14,928 nt of DNA, from positions 1-14,928 of the forward strand of contig CALAMD010000094.1 of the NCBI GenBank assembly GCA_937925695.1, written 5' to 3'. The notes under the pieces were generated by a model. The model saw nothing but the letters and a program-made list of their open reading frames with translations, had not been told where the DNA came from and did no database searches. Shown piece by piece: positions 7,462 to 14,857 of this stretch (positions are counted from its first letter, which is position 1; each line of letters opens with the position of its first letter). The DNA is from an uncultured Bacillaceae bacterium. Lineage in GTDB: Bacteria; Bacillota; Bacilli; Bacillales; Amphibacillaceae. The position numbers and the translations under genes were made by a program.

Positions 7462-7704
7462 TGCACGAACTTATGTATTTTACTTTTGTTCGTGCACATT
7501 GAGCCGTTTAAATTGCACGAACTCTGGTGTTTTGCCTTTGTTCGTGCATATTGAGCCGTTTAAACTGCACGAACTTATGTATTTTACTTTTGTTCGTGCA
7601 CATTGAGCCGTTTAAATTGCACGAACTTATGTGTTTTGCCTTTGTTCGTGCATATTAAGCCATTTAAATTTCACGAACTTACGTACAAAGTACTCATTCG
7701 TGCA
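7462..7704 (+). repeat. tandem 52-bp palindromic repeat array (five units)
   Basis: Five contiguous units start at 7462, 7514, 7566, 7618 and 7670. Each has arm TGCACGAAC, 17 bases, arm GTTCGTGCA, 17 bases, so an arm recurs every 26 bp in alternating orientation, ten in all. Units 1 and 3 are identical over 52 bases. Units 2 and 4 share a variant interior (GTGTTTTGCC) and differ from each other at six positions. Unit 5 is the most decayed (TTCACGAAC, ATTCGTGCA). This alternation suggests duplication of a 104-bp pair. The array fills a convergent intergenic gap between two facing terminators. There are no unique spacers or cas genes, so it is not CRISPR. An open frame through it is only translated repeat. 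Confidence 0.9.
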
Positions 7705-7745
7705 AATTAAAGCATTATATGTACCCAACCCCAATATAAAACCAC

Positions 7746-7787
7746 AAAAAACTGGATTACATCACGTCTATCACTGACCTAATCCAG
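7746..7787 (-). terminator. Rho-independent terminator of the arsR-MFS operon
   Basis: CTGGATTA (7752-7759) and TAATCCAG (7780-7787) form a perfect 8-bp stem around a 20-base loop that can pair further inside. On the minus strand six T's follow (7746-7751). It lies about 50 bases after the MFS stop codon. Confidence 0.75.
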
Positions 7788-7838
7788 CAGTCGGAATTTT
7801 ACCTAAATAAACATCGATTAATTGCTTGCTCAATCAAA

Positions 7839-9125
7839 TTAGTTTCCTTCAGTAGCCAATGCTGAGTTCGCAAAAGTATTCTGATCCAAATTTTTCGTAG
7901 GTGGAATATTGCGAACAACAGGATTGATTAGCCAAAGCAGAGCAATAAGAATAATGATCGCGCTATTGATGAAAACGACCGATGGACTGCCAATCCAAGT
8001 ACCTAACGAACCACCAATTAATGCACCGAGGGGAGCAGCCATACCAGATAGACTTGTTGTAGCTGTCATTAAGCGTCCAGTAAGATGTTTTGGTGCCGTT
8101 TTTTGAACCATTGTAAAAACTAAAACGTTGATCGCACCGGCAGGAATCCAGCCAATCAGATATAATGCTAAAGTCAACCAAGGCGAAGGCATCATGACAG
8201 CAAATATCCAGAGGAATCCCATGATGAAAAAGCCATATGAAAACAATTTTCCAAGGGGAAATTGTTCAAGTTTTAACGATGGTGCCAACAAAGCACCAAT
8301 CAAACTTCCTAAAGCGCCAGCCATTAATAGGAAACCAACAAACTCTGTTCCACCAATTAACTCACCGTATTCCGGAAAAACAGCGATTAAAGAAGCAACG
8401 GCTAAATTCAAGACGATAACCCCATACAATAATTTAGCTAAAAAGGTGTTCATAATCATATTCAAACCTTCGCGTAAGTCGCTCAGGTAATTTTTAACAA
8501 AAGATTTCACCGATTCACGCGCATTCATTTCATTCTCATGACTGGCTTCAGCTTGTTCTTTCGGCATCCTAATCATAGAAAAGACAATGGCTCCGATTAA
8601 AAAGGTGATAGAGTTAGTCGTATATAAGGCAAAGGGCCCGATCGCGACAAAAAGAATACCGGCTAGACCGTTAAAGGCAATGTCCACTCCTTGATAAGCA
8701 ACGGTAAAGAGGGAATTTCCTCTCGTTAAAAGTTCTTCAGGTAATACCTTTGGCAAGGCCGCCATTTGTGCTGGGAAGATGAGTACATTGATTGCTGAAA
8801 TAATGGGTGTTAACGTCAAAACAAGGGCAACAGATAATACATCCAATAGGGATGCTAGGGGAATGAGTAATAATAATCCTGATTGGATAATCTGGGTTCT
8901 TACTAGTAATGATTTTATTGGAATTTTATCAATTAATGGGCCTGAACAGAACTCAACGATTCTTGGTAAAATCGATAAGAAACCAGCCAATCCAGTGTAA
9001 AATGTTGAGCCACCTAATTGATATATTAACAGCATCGCTGCGACACCATAAAGGCTATCACCAATGTTAGAAATGATTCGTCCGAAAAACATTAAGCTGA
9101 AGTTTCGATGTTTGAAAATCTTCAT
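7839..9125 (-). CDS. MFS efflux transporter (MFS_3/EntS/MefA-like)
   Basis: This 428-residue major facilitator protein with about 12 predicted membrane helices is split by a hydrophilic central loop (about 187-222). The N-terminus (KHRNFSLMFFGRIISNIGDSLY) and the SGPLIDKIPIKSLL segment at 61-74, a relaxed form of MFS motif A, match the EntS/MefA-like exporter branch. These proteins extrude drugs, macrolides or siderophores by proton antiport. The ATG has AGGAAGGTGG about seven bases upstream. It lies 27 bases downstream of an ArsR-like regulator gene on the same strand and shares its promoter and terminator. That arrangement is typical of an exporter induced when its substrate releases the repressor. 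The actual substrate cannot be read from the sequence. Confidence 0.88.
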   Translation of the reverse strand: MKIFKHRNFSLMFFGRIISNIGDSLYGVAAMLLIYQLGGSTFYTGLAGFLSILPRIVEFCSGPLIDKIPIKSLLVRTQIIQSGLLLLIPLASLLDVLSVALVLTLTPIISAINVLIFPAQMAALPKVLPEELLTRGNSLFTVAYQGVDIAFNGLAGILFVAIGPFALYTTNSITFLIGAIVFSMIRMPKEQAEASHENEMNARESVKSFVKNYLSDLREGLNMIMNTFLAKLLYGVIVLNLAVASLIAVFPEYGELIGGTEFVGFLLMAGALGSLIGALLAPSLKLEQFPLGKLFSYGFFIMGFLWIFAVMMPSPWLTLALYLIGWIPAGAINVLVFTMVQKTAPKHLTGRLMTATTSLSGMAAPLGALIGGSLGTWIGSPSVVFINSAIIILIALLWLINPVVRNIPPTKNLDQNTFANSALATEGN

Positions 9126-9152
9126 GTTCTTCCACCTTCCTCGATAATGAAT

Positions 9153-9656
9153 TTAATCATCATCTTTTTGTTTTTCTTTTCTAGAAACTAACTGAACATT
9201 AATGACAAATTCCTCAGTATTTTTCTTCTTAGCGACTGAAGTTTTGTAGACCCATTTTTCAATTAACTCCCTAAATTCTTGCAACATTTTTTCCTTATCT
9301 TCCTCAGTTAAATGTAATGCGGAGTTCATACTGATTAAACTTTCAGGATTAAAGTTAGGTCCGAGCTCGGGAAAAACTACTTGATCACTTTGGAATGATG
9401 TTGAGCGGGCTCGGTAATATTTTTCAATGACACCACCAACCGGTTTTTCTTCCACCAAATCAATTAACTCACCTTTATATAATTGTTGGATATGATAATG
9501 GACATTTCCCGGTGATTCACCGAGGGCCTCTGCCACTTGTTTGGCCGTTTTTGGCTCCTGGGACAAGACTGCGATAATCTTCACTCTTAAAGTATTGCCG
9601 AGTAACTTTGCTTGCTTCACTGAGAGTGGTAATGGTTGTTTATTATCCTTCGTCAT
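9153..9656 (-). CDS. ArsR-like winged-helix transcriptional regulator
   Basis: This 167-residue DNA-binding protein has a helix-turn-helix at about 36-60 (TAKQVAEALGESPGNVHYHI, 37-56) and a wing around 66-84. The fold is of the ArsR/HTH_20 type, and a charged C-terminal half follows. There is no cysteine anywhere in the protein, so it is not a classical thiolate metal sensor; a small organic ligand or another signal is more likely. The ATG follows AAAGGAG at seven bases. It is the first gene of a two-gene operon with the MFS exporter. A strong promoter and three tandem operator-like repeats lie directly upstream, so it probably represses its own operon. The family is certain at the winged-helix level; the ligand is unknown. 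Confidence 0.85.
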   Translation of the reverse strand: MTKDNKQPLPLSVKQAKLLGNTLRVKIIAVLSQEPKTAKQVAEALGESPGNVHYHIQQLYKGELIDLVEEKPVGGVIEKYYRARSTSFQSDQVVFPELGPNFNPESLISMNSALHLTEEDKEKMLQEFRELIEKWVYKTSVAKKKNTEEFVINVQLVSRKEKQKDDD

Positions 9657-9676
9657 GGTTTTTCTCCTTTCTTTTT

Positions 9677-9730
9677 CGATCTAATATATTTATTCGTACT
9701 AAAATATTTATACGATCTAATTATTTAGAT
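9677..9730 (-). promoter_or_regulatory. three tandem 18-bp operator-like repeats
   Basis: Contiguous units CGATCTAATATATTTATT (9677-9694), CGTACTAAAATATTTATA (9695-9712) and CGATCTAATTATTTAGAT (9713-9730) repeat exactly every 18 bp. The last contains the palindrome ATCTAA-N4-TTAGAT. They occupy the 5' untranslated region between the arsR-MFS promoter and the ribosome binding site. Binding of the repressor there would block early transcription. Operator function is inferred from position and repetition. Confidence 0.6.
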
Positions 9731-9739
9731 TGTAAATTC

Positions 9740-9768
9740 ATAATAAATTATATTACATTTTTTGTCAA
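9740..9768 (-). promoter_or_regulatory. sigma-A promoter of the arsR-MFS operon
   Basis: On the minus strand a perfect -35 TTGACA (9763-9768) is followed after exactly 17 bases by a -10 TATTAT (9740-9745), one base off consensus. Transcription should start near 9733, just before the tandem repeats. The remaining bases up to about 9900 hold no recognisable gene. Confidence 0.85.
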
Positions 9769-9910
9769 CAGTAATTGTTAATTATTTTTGGTGAACCGAA
9801 AGTAATATCCATTCAGATAAGTGTCTAAATTATGATAGGGATTAAATTAGTGGGCTATGTTACAATTAAATTCACTATATACAAGATCAACATAACGTGG
9901 ATGGATTTTA

Positions 9911-9997
9911 ATGAAGAAAACTGGAAGGGGTGTTATTATATACGAGGTTGTTAAATGGTTAATAGCAAGACGAAAAAATTTAAATGAGGCGAAATAA
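9911..9997 (+). CDS. possible small peptide gene upstream of the DUF6440-like gene
   Basis: An open frame ends at TAA 9995-9997, one base before the next start codon. It encodes, in its last 20 residues, IIYEVVKWLIARRKNLNEAK, an amphipathic-looking sequence. From the ATG at 9911 it would have 28 residues, but no good ribosome binding site precedes that ATG. A strong GGAAGGGG (9923-9930) lies inside the frame and would instead suit the non-standard starts ATT 9935 or ATA 9938. The tight junction with the next gene favours a real translated peptide. The uncertain start and short length weaken the call. Confidence 0.3.
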   Translation: MKKTGRGVIIYEVVKWLIARRKNLNEAK

Positions 9998-9998
9998 T

Positions 9999-10178
9999 AT
10001 GACAAGTAAACGATTCGAAGAGGTTTATTCTCAAGGAAAACTAAGAATCACTAAGGTAATTCGAGATAATGAGACCGGTGTTTTATATATGTTGCATCAG
10101 GAAGGGTATGGGGCTGGTTTGACAGTTATGTTGGATCGGGATGGAACCCCCCTAGTCGATGAAGATTATCTAAGATAG
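9999..10178 (+). CDS. DUF6440-like small protein
   Basis: This 59-residue protein has the pattern KRFEEVYSQGKLRI, then DNETGVLYMLHQEGYGAGLT, then LLD-type ending MLDRDGTPLV. It is what I know as the DUF6440 family: a compact beta-rich fold often annotated as xylan 1,4-beta-xylosidase by mistake, with no proven function. The ATG at 9999 has GAGGCG nine bases upstream; an in-frame ATG at 9984 would consume that site. It ends about 120 bases before the GNAT gene on the same strand with no clear terminator between, so read-through is possible. Confidence 0.7.
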   Translation: MTSKRFEEVYSQGKLRITKVIRDNETGVLYMLHQEGYGAGLTVMLDRDGTPLVDEDYLR

Positions 10179-10299
10179 ATTAGTAGACTGAATTTTCACC
10201 TAGTGGATGAAAGCCAGCCATCCGATGAATTCAAAATCAATAACGCTTAAATCGTGTAAACATTCATCTAGGAATTTAACAATGATAGGAAGATTCGCT

Positions 10300-10710
10300 A
10301 TGGAAATAATGATTACTCATATAAATAAAGAAGATGCCTGGAAAATTCGGCATCAAGTGATGTGGCCTGAAAAAGAATTTGATTACATTAAATTAGCAGA
10401 TGATGATCAAGGTATTCACTTAGGCCTATTTAAAGATCAGCAATTGATTTCGGTTATTTCTCTATTTGTTGCTAATCATACAGCCCAATTCCGCAAGTTT
10501 GCGACGATTGAGGAAGAGCAAGGAAAGGGTTATGGCAGTAAATTATTAGCTTACTCAATTCAACTATTACAAAATAGTGGTGTGAAAGAAATTTGGTGTA
10601 ATGCAAGGGCAAATAAGCTAGATTATTACAAAAAATTCGGGTTACAAGAAACGAATACTAGATATACTAAAGGTGGTAAGTCTTTCGTAATCATGAAGAA
10701 AAAACTGTAA
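10300..10710 (+). CDS. GNAT-family N-acetyltransferase
   Basis: This 136-residue single-domain acetyltransferase transfers acetyl from acetyl-CoA to an unknown amine. The acetyl-CoA loop is QGKGYG (74-79), preceded by strand FRKFATIEEE. The late IWCNARANKLDYYKKFGL segment (98-115) is the usual strand-helix with a conserved Tyr before the final strand. The start IRHQVMWP is like the YjcF/ElaA-type GNATs. ATG 10300 is chosen because AGGAAG (10287-10292) precedes it by seven bases. Longer in-frame versions reaching 10207 add non-homologous residues. It is followed by a good terminator. Confidence 0.85.
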   Translation: MEIMITHINKEDAWKIRHQVMWPEKEFDYIKLADDDQGIHLGLFKDQQLISVISLFVANHTAQFRKFATIEEEQGKGYGSKLLAYSIQLLQNSGVKEIWCNARANKLDYYKKFGLQETNTRYTKGGKSFVIMKKKL

Positions 10711-10756
10711 TATTTTGCTTCAATTGATGGGGTGTTTGTTTATCAATGACACATTA

Positions 10757-10790
10757 TAGGACTCTCATATGGTAGGGAGTTCTATTTTTT
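10757..10790 (+). terminator. Rho-independent terminator of the GNAT gene
   Basis: TAGGACTCTC (10757-10766) pairs with GGGAGTTCTA (10775-10784) over ten pairs (two G-U) around the loop ATATGGTA. Six T's (10785-10790) follow. Confidence 0.8.
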
Positions 10791-10860
10791 ATCTCTTAAT
10801 ATATCGTAACTTTTTTTAATGAAGTAACGCGCCAAAATAAGATTTATAGGTCATACGTGC

Positions 10861-11052
10861 TCATGGTAAAAACTTTGTAAGAATCAGGATTTGATTTCGG
10901 GTAACACGACGAATAACACGACGAAGCTCTGTTAATCCCTTGAGAAGATCTCCCCATTGATGGATAGTAACCATGGCCATAGAAGCATCGAAAGAATTGT
11001 CATCGAATGACAAAAAACTGTTACTGAATATTTTAACTATTAAAAAGTTTCT
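10861..11052 (-). pseudogene. decayed class I SAM-dependent methyltransferase fragment
   Basis: Read on the minus strand, this stop-to-stop frame has no start codon of its own that would give a whole domain. It encodes SFDDNSFDASMAMVTIHQW and then GDLLKGLTELRRV (about 11010 to 10918), ending with NQILILT. That is the middle of a UbiE/YxbB-like methyltransferase, where LPF-x-DxSFDAA and the H-W-D/E-L-x-KGL-x-ELRRV segments are usual. The N-terminal SAM motif I and the C-terminal half are missing, and a TGA (10861-10863) ends it early. A perfect 12-bp tandem duplication (TAACACGACGAA, 10902-10925) inserts a repeated IRRV, further evidence of decay. Probably non-functional. Confidence 0.65.
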
Positions 11053-11386
11053 TTAATTAAGTGTAACATATGCTTCTTGATATATAGAAGATTTATTAAA
11101 AATATTCGAGCATAATCTGGTGAGTGTAGTACTAGATATCCAAGGGTTCTAATTGTGTAGTTATGTAGTGATTCGATTAATAAAATATAATAGTGTAGAA
11201 ATCTTAAGTTTGATGGTTTCAATCATTCAGGCATCTTTATGTTAAGGTGACCTAAAACGTTTCAAAAAAAATGATTGCTTGCGAGTTGGATCGTTTTCAA
11301 TTAAGATGTGAATGTTGATCATAACTATAAAATTGTTGGTTAGCAGATCCTTGGGGATAATGTATGTTAAGAGGTGATTGTGGCCT
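11053..11386. other. intergenic region without recognisable gene
   Basis: Nothing protein-like is recognised on either strand here. The upstream part of the decayed methyltransferase may once have lain here but cannot be read. The promoter of the RsmF-like gene must lie in this stretch; no clear consensus pair was seen. Confidence 0.4.
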
Positions 11387-12760
11387 ATGATTGAATTGCC
11401 AGAAGCGTTTAGGCAAAAAATGAAAAACTTATTACAAGATGAATATGATGATTTTATCAATAGTTATCGAGCTGAGCAGAACTATGGTCTGCGGGTAAAT
11501 ACGTTAAAAATTACACCCGAAATGTTTGCACAATTAAACGTCTTTAGCCTGACCGACATTCCATGGGCTGAATATGGATTTTATTATGATCCCCATGAAC
11601 GCCCTGGAAAACATCCATATCATGATGCTGGATTGTACTATATTCAAGAACCGAGTGCCATGGCTGTTGTTGAAATCATGCAACCGAAGCCGGGTGAAAA
11701 AATATTGGATTTATCCGCTGCACCAGGTGGGAAAGCGACTCAGATTGCTCAACATATGAAGCAACAAGGTTTGCTAGTAGCCAATGAAATCCATCCAAAA
11801 CGGGCTCGGGTGTTATCACAAAATGTTGAACGTTTAGGGATAAAAAATTGTGTCGTAACCAATGAGACACCAACAAAATTAGCCAAACGGTTCCCAGCTT
11901 TTTTTGACCGGATTTTAGTTGATGCTCCTTGTTCAGGAGAGGGGATGTTTCGTAAAAATGAGGAAGCCATTCAGGAGTGGAGCCTTGATAATGTGAGGCA
12001 ATGCGCTGTTCGTCAACACGATATCCTCGACGATGCTAAAGAGATGTTAGCAGCAGGAGGACAGCTCGTTTACTCAACATGCACCTTTGCACCGGAAGAA
12101 AATGAACAAATGATAAATGATTTTGTAAAAAATAATCCAGAATTTACGATTGAAGCAGTTGAGGTGTATGAAAAATTTAGTGCAGGTCGATCAGAGTGGG
12201 TTAATGAACCTGTTGATGATATCAAGAATACTATCCGTATTTGGCCCCATCGTGTAAAAGGGGAAGGTCATTTTGTTGCTGTGTTAAGGAAAAATAATGA
12301 TGAACACCCCCAACGATTAAAACCCATTCGAGCCTTGAAAAATAAAAAGCGCCTCGCTGATTTTATTGATTTTGCGAAGGATACCTTGGTTAAGATACCT
12401 GATGGAAATTATGTCATATTTGGTGATGAATTATATCTTGTGCCATCAGAAATGATTGCGATTGATCGGTTAAAAGTGTTACGTCCAGGCTGGCATCTTG
12501 GCACATTTAAGAAAAACCGCTTTGAACCTTCCCATGCGTTAGCCTTAGGATTACAAAAAGAAGAGGTTAAACGGACCTGGAATTTACACCATGATGGTGA
12601 TGAGGTCATCGCCTATTTAAAAGGCGAAACTATACAAGCATCAGGGGAAAAAGGTTGGTATTTGATCACGGTAGATGGCTATTCACTTGGGTGGGGAAAA
12701 TTAACAAATAAAACAATGAAAAATCACTACCCTAAAGGCTTGCGTTGGCTTGGGGTATAA
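11387..12760 (+). CDS. RsmF-like rRNA cytosine-C5 methyltransferase (RsmB/NOP family)
   Basis: This 457-residue RNA m5C methyltransferase probably modifies 16S rRNA. The N-terminal RNA-binding part (about 1-95) includes the YGLRVNTLK and YIQEPSAM motifs. SAM motif I is LDLSAAPGGKATQ (107-119). Motif IV DAPCSGEGMFRK has Cys182, used for product release, and motif VI YSTCTFAPEENE has the catalytic Cys232. The C-terminal region (about 315-457), with LRPGWHLGTFKKNRFEPSHALAL, matches the extension of RsmF/YebU-type enzymes in Firmicutes. Start ATG 11387 is ten bases after GAGGTG (11371-11376); a TTG at 11378 is too near that site. It stands alone, with its own terminator. Exact target base is not decidable from sequence alone. 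Confidence 0.9.
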   Translation: MIELPEAFRQKMKNLLQDEYDDFINSYRAEQNYGLRVNTLKITPEMFAQLNVFSLTDIPWAEYGFYYDPHERPGKHPYHDAGLYYIQEPSAMAVVEIMQPKPGEKILDLSAAPGGKATQIAQHMKQQGLLVANEIHPKRARVLSQNVERLGIKNCVVTNETPTKLAKRFPAFFDRILVDAPCSGEGMFRKNEEAIQEWSLDNVRQCAVRQHDILDDAKEMLAAGGQLVYSTCTFAPEENEQMINDFVKNNPEFTIEAVEVYEKFSAGRSEWVNEPVDDIKNTIRIWPHRVKGEGHFVAVLRKNNDEHPQRLKPIRALKNKKRLADFIDFAKDTLVKIPDGNYVIFGDELYLVPSEMIAIDRLKVLRPGWHLGTFKKNRFEPSHALALGLQKEEVKRTWNLHHDGDEVIAYLKGETIQASGEKGWYLITVDGYSLGWGKLTNKTMKNHYPKGLRWLGV

Positions 12761-12796
12761 CTGATAGGATTGTTTATAATAGGTTTTGTTATAGGT

Positions 12797-12831
12797 AAGT
12801 GAGTCCAATTTTTCTTGGATTCACTTTTTTT
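12797..12831 (+). terminator. Rho-independent terminator of the RsmF-like gene
   Basis: AAGTGAGTCCAA (12797-12808) and TTGGATTCACTT (12815-12826) form a 12-bp stem (one G-U) with a six-base loop, followed by a run of T's to 12831. Confidence 0.88.
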
Positions 12832-12909
12832 GTTTTGTTAAAAATGCCCACTACTTCAATGCAACTTCGCATATTTTATGAATAACATAAATTATGGGAG
12901 GGTGATGTG

Positions 12910-13365
12910 ATGACTTCAAATAAGCACAATCCGTCAGATAAGTTTGATATTGATTTGTCACCATTAAAGCATTTTGCCCGACAAATGGATACGTTTTTCA
13001 ATCAATCGTTTAAACAAATGAACTCCATTTTTCATTTCCGACCATTTTGGACTGACTTTCAGGAGACAGATGATCATTATATTGTGACTGCAGAATTACC
13101 AGGCATTGAACGGGATCAAATAAGTATTGAAGTATTAGGTAATCAGTTACGGATTATAGTTGATAATAAAAGCATCGTGGAAGAGCAGAATGAGCAGGAA
13201 CAGATCTATCGTCGCCATCAATCTGAGCAATTTCTATCAAGGACGATTACCTTACCAGTTGAAATTCCAGAAGATGAAACGAAAGCAGCTTTTTCGAATG
13301 GTTTACTTCGTTTAACCATTCCAAAACCATATGTGAAACCAAAATATATTGATATTGAAGAGTAA
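12910..13365 (+). CDS. Hsp20/alpha-crystallin small heat-shock protein
   Basis: This 151-residue ATP-independent holdase chaperone has a variable N-terminal arm (1-48, Phe- and Met-rich). The alpha-crystallin domain runs from about 50 to 140, starting DFQETDDHYIVTAELPGI and ending with the canonical GLLRLTIPK (131-139). A short C-terminal tail bears an I-x-I-type motif (I147-D-I149) used for oligomer assembly. It resembles the Bacillus YocM/CotM/CotP group. ATG 12910 is preferred, with GGGAGGGTG (12896-12904) five bases before it; a GTG at 12907 would add one residue. No CIRCE element is seen upstream, so HrcA control is unlikely. It is a single gene between two terminators. Confidence 0.92.
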   Translation: MTSNKHNPSDKFDIDLSPLKHFARQMDTFFNQSFKQMNSIFHFRPFWTDFQETDDHYIVTAELPGIERDQISIEVLGNQLRIIVDNKSIVEEQNEQEQIYRRHQSEQFLSRTITLPVEIPEDETKAAFSNGLLRLTIPKPYVKPKYIDIEE

Positions 13366-13366
13366 G

Positions 13367-13405
13367 TAGGGCATCCATTTAGATGCCCTAGTTTTATTTT
13401 TATTT
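13367..13405 (+). terminator. Rho-independent terminator of the Hsp20 gene
   Basis: TAGGGCATC (13367-13375) pairs perfectly with GATGCCCTA (13382-13390) around a six-base loop. A T-rich tail (13392-13405) runs up to the stop codon of the convergent MFS gene. The minus-strand side lacks a T-tract, so it serves mainly the Hsp20 gene. Confidence 0.85.
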
Positions 13406-14549
13406 AATTAGCCATCCTGCGATAGGTAGCAATGAGTGCTGTGCCCAATGCGACAATGATAATAAATCCACCTACATAAGCGTTATAAACGACTGGCATT
13501 TGTTCGATGACAATCCCACCAACAAAGGAACCAAAGGCAATGCCAAAATGTAGGGCAGAATTATTGAGGCTTTGCTGGATTTCTGATGTGTCAGGCGCAG
13601 TTTCAATTAAATAACTTTGTAATGCTGGCGTTAGTGACCAATTCGTAACACCTAAAATAATCATAATCAAAATTAAAGATGGCAAGGAAAAGGTCATTAA
13701 CGGCGTGAGAAAGATCGCAATCCCAAAACTGATAATCGTGGTAATTATTGACCGTTTTGTTCCAAAGCGATCAGCAAACACTCCACCTAGGCCACCACCA
13801 CTTACGGCTGCTATTCCAAAAATGAAATAAATAATACTGATGATCACGCCATCTATATTCATTGTCGTAGTTAAAAAGGGCTTTAAATAGGAATATAATA
13901 CTGAATGACCGCCTAAAAATAAAAACATAGTTATATGAGCAAATAATATTTTTCGATCGGTTAATGTAGCTAATTGTTTTTTTAATGGGACAGCTTGTTT
14001 TGGCGGGACTTCTTCCATTAATAAATATACACCAATCGCTGAGATGACTGTTAACACTGCAATTAGTACGAAGGGAGCTCGCCAATTAAACGTTTCACCA
14101 ATAACGAGTCCAATCGGTAAACCTAAAACGATTGAACCACTAATCCCCATCGAAATAATTCCAATCGCTCGTGCTCGATATTTTGTTGAGACAATACTTG
14201 GCGCTAAAATTAGGCACAGATTAATGAGCAGGGCACCACTACATGCAGATACAATACGTCCTATAAACAGAATGAGATAGGAAGGACTGAAAATGGTAAT
14301 GATATTCCCCAGCAAAAAAACTCCTAACGCAATGAGGGTTAAACGTTTCCGCTCTATGCTAGAGGTTAAGACTAATAACACAGGTCCAGCTATGGCAAAT
14401 GTAAAAGCAAAGACAGTAATTAAAAATCCTGCTTGTCCAATACTAATCTGAAGATCTTCTGCAATTAAATCTAAGATCCCACCAATAATTAATTCCACCA
14501 TACCAACAACAAAAGAAACAATCATTAATATGTATACACGTTTATTCAT
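13404..14549 (-). CDS. MFS efflux transporter, DHA1/AraJ-like
   Basis: This 381-residue proton-coupled exporter has 12 predicted membrane helices. The antiporter-type segment GSIVLGLPIGLVIGETFNWR (138-157), ending NWRAPF, is typical of the AraJ/YdhP/YtbD branch of DHA1 exporters. In the C-terminal half GLGGVFADRFGTKR (253-266) is a good motif A. The N-terminal motif A is degenerate (TSSIERKRL). AAAGGCG about eight bases before the ATG is the ribosome binding site. The gene is transcribed leftward, convergent with the Hsp20 gene, and has no regulator gene in view. Members export sugars, arabinose analogues, purines or drugs; the substrate here is open. Confidence 0.88.
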   Translation of the reverse strand: MNKRVYILMIVSFVVGMVELIIGGILDLIAEDLQISIGQAGFLITVFAFTFAIAGPVLLVLTSSIERKRLTLIALGVFLLGNIITIFSPSYLILFIGRIVSACSGALLINLCLILAPSIVSTKYRARAIGIISMGISGSIVLGLPIGLVIGETFNWRAPFVLIAVLTVISAIGVYLLMEEVPPKQAVPLKKQLATLTDRKILFAHITMFLFLGGHSVLYSYLKPFLTTTMNIDGVIISIIYFIFGIAAVSGGGLGGVFADRFGTKRSIITTIISFGIAIFLTPLMTFSLPSLILIMIILGVTNWSLTPALQSYLIETAPDTSEIQQSLNNSALHFGIAFGSFVGGIVIEQMPVVYNAYVGGFIIIVALGTALIATYRRMAN

Positions 14550-14857
14550 GCAAAGTCGCCTTTCTAGATAATAATCTGGATGAAAAAGTATTGCTTATTT
14601 TTTAATGACTAAAAGTTTTTTATATAGTTCTCTTTAGCTTCAGATGTTTCATTTTGCCAACAAAACTCAGACTAAAAATAGTTTGTACTTAAAATGATCA
14701 ATTCATGTTAAACAAAAGATAAATTTTTGTCTCTTGTATACTGTTTTTACTTATAGCATCGGCATTTACGAGAAACTTTTACATAGACATACTTTATCAT
14801 ACTAGACGGATTTCATGAGAAAAACAAGAATTAAGATTGTAAGCGAATTCGGGTTAT
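14550..14857. other. upstream region of the AraJ-like gene, nothing recognised
   Basis: These roughly 300 AT-rich bases should hold the leftward promoter of the MFS gene, but no pair close to consensus is visible. No coding frame of interest is seen on either strand. Confidence 0.4.

Noticed and set aside
7409..7606. Protein-coding frame across the repeat array
   Set aside because: It has no ribosome binding site, starts inside the preceding terminator and its sequence simply translates the repeat units.
7462..7704. CRISPR array
   Set aside because: The 52-bp units are contiguous with no unique spacers, the arms are inverted within each unit, and no cas gene is nearby.
10207..10299. N-terminal extension of the GNAT gene
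   Set aside because: The added residues are unlike GNAT proteins, and the good AGGAAG site serves the ATG at 10300.
11040..11460. Leftward hydrophobic frames upstream of and overlapping the RsmF-like start
   Set aside because: AT-rich composition alone explains them; one runs into the confident RsmF-like gene and neither resembles a known protein.
12841..12906. CIRCE or other heat-shock operator upstream of the Hsp20 gene
   Set aside because: No TTAGCACTC-N9-GAGTGCTAA or similar inverted repeat is present.
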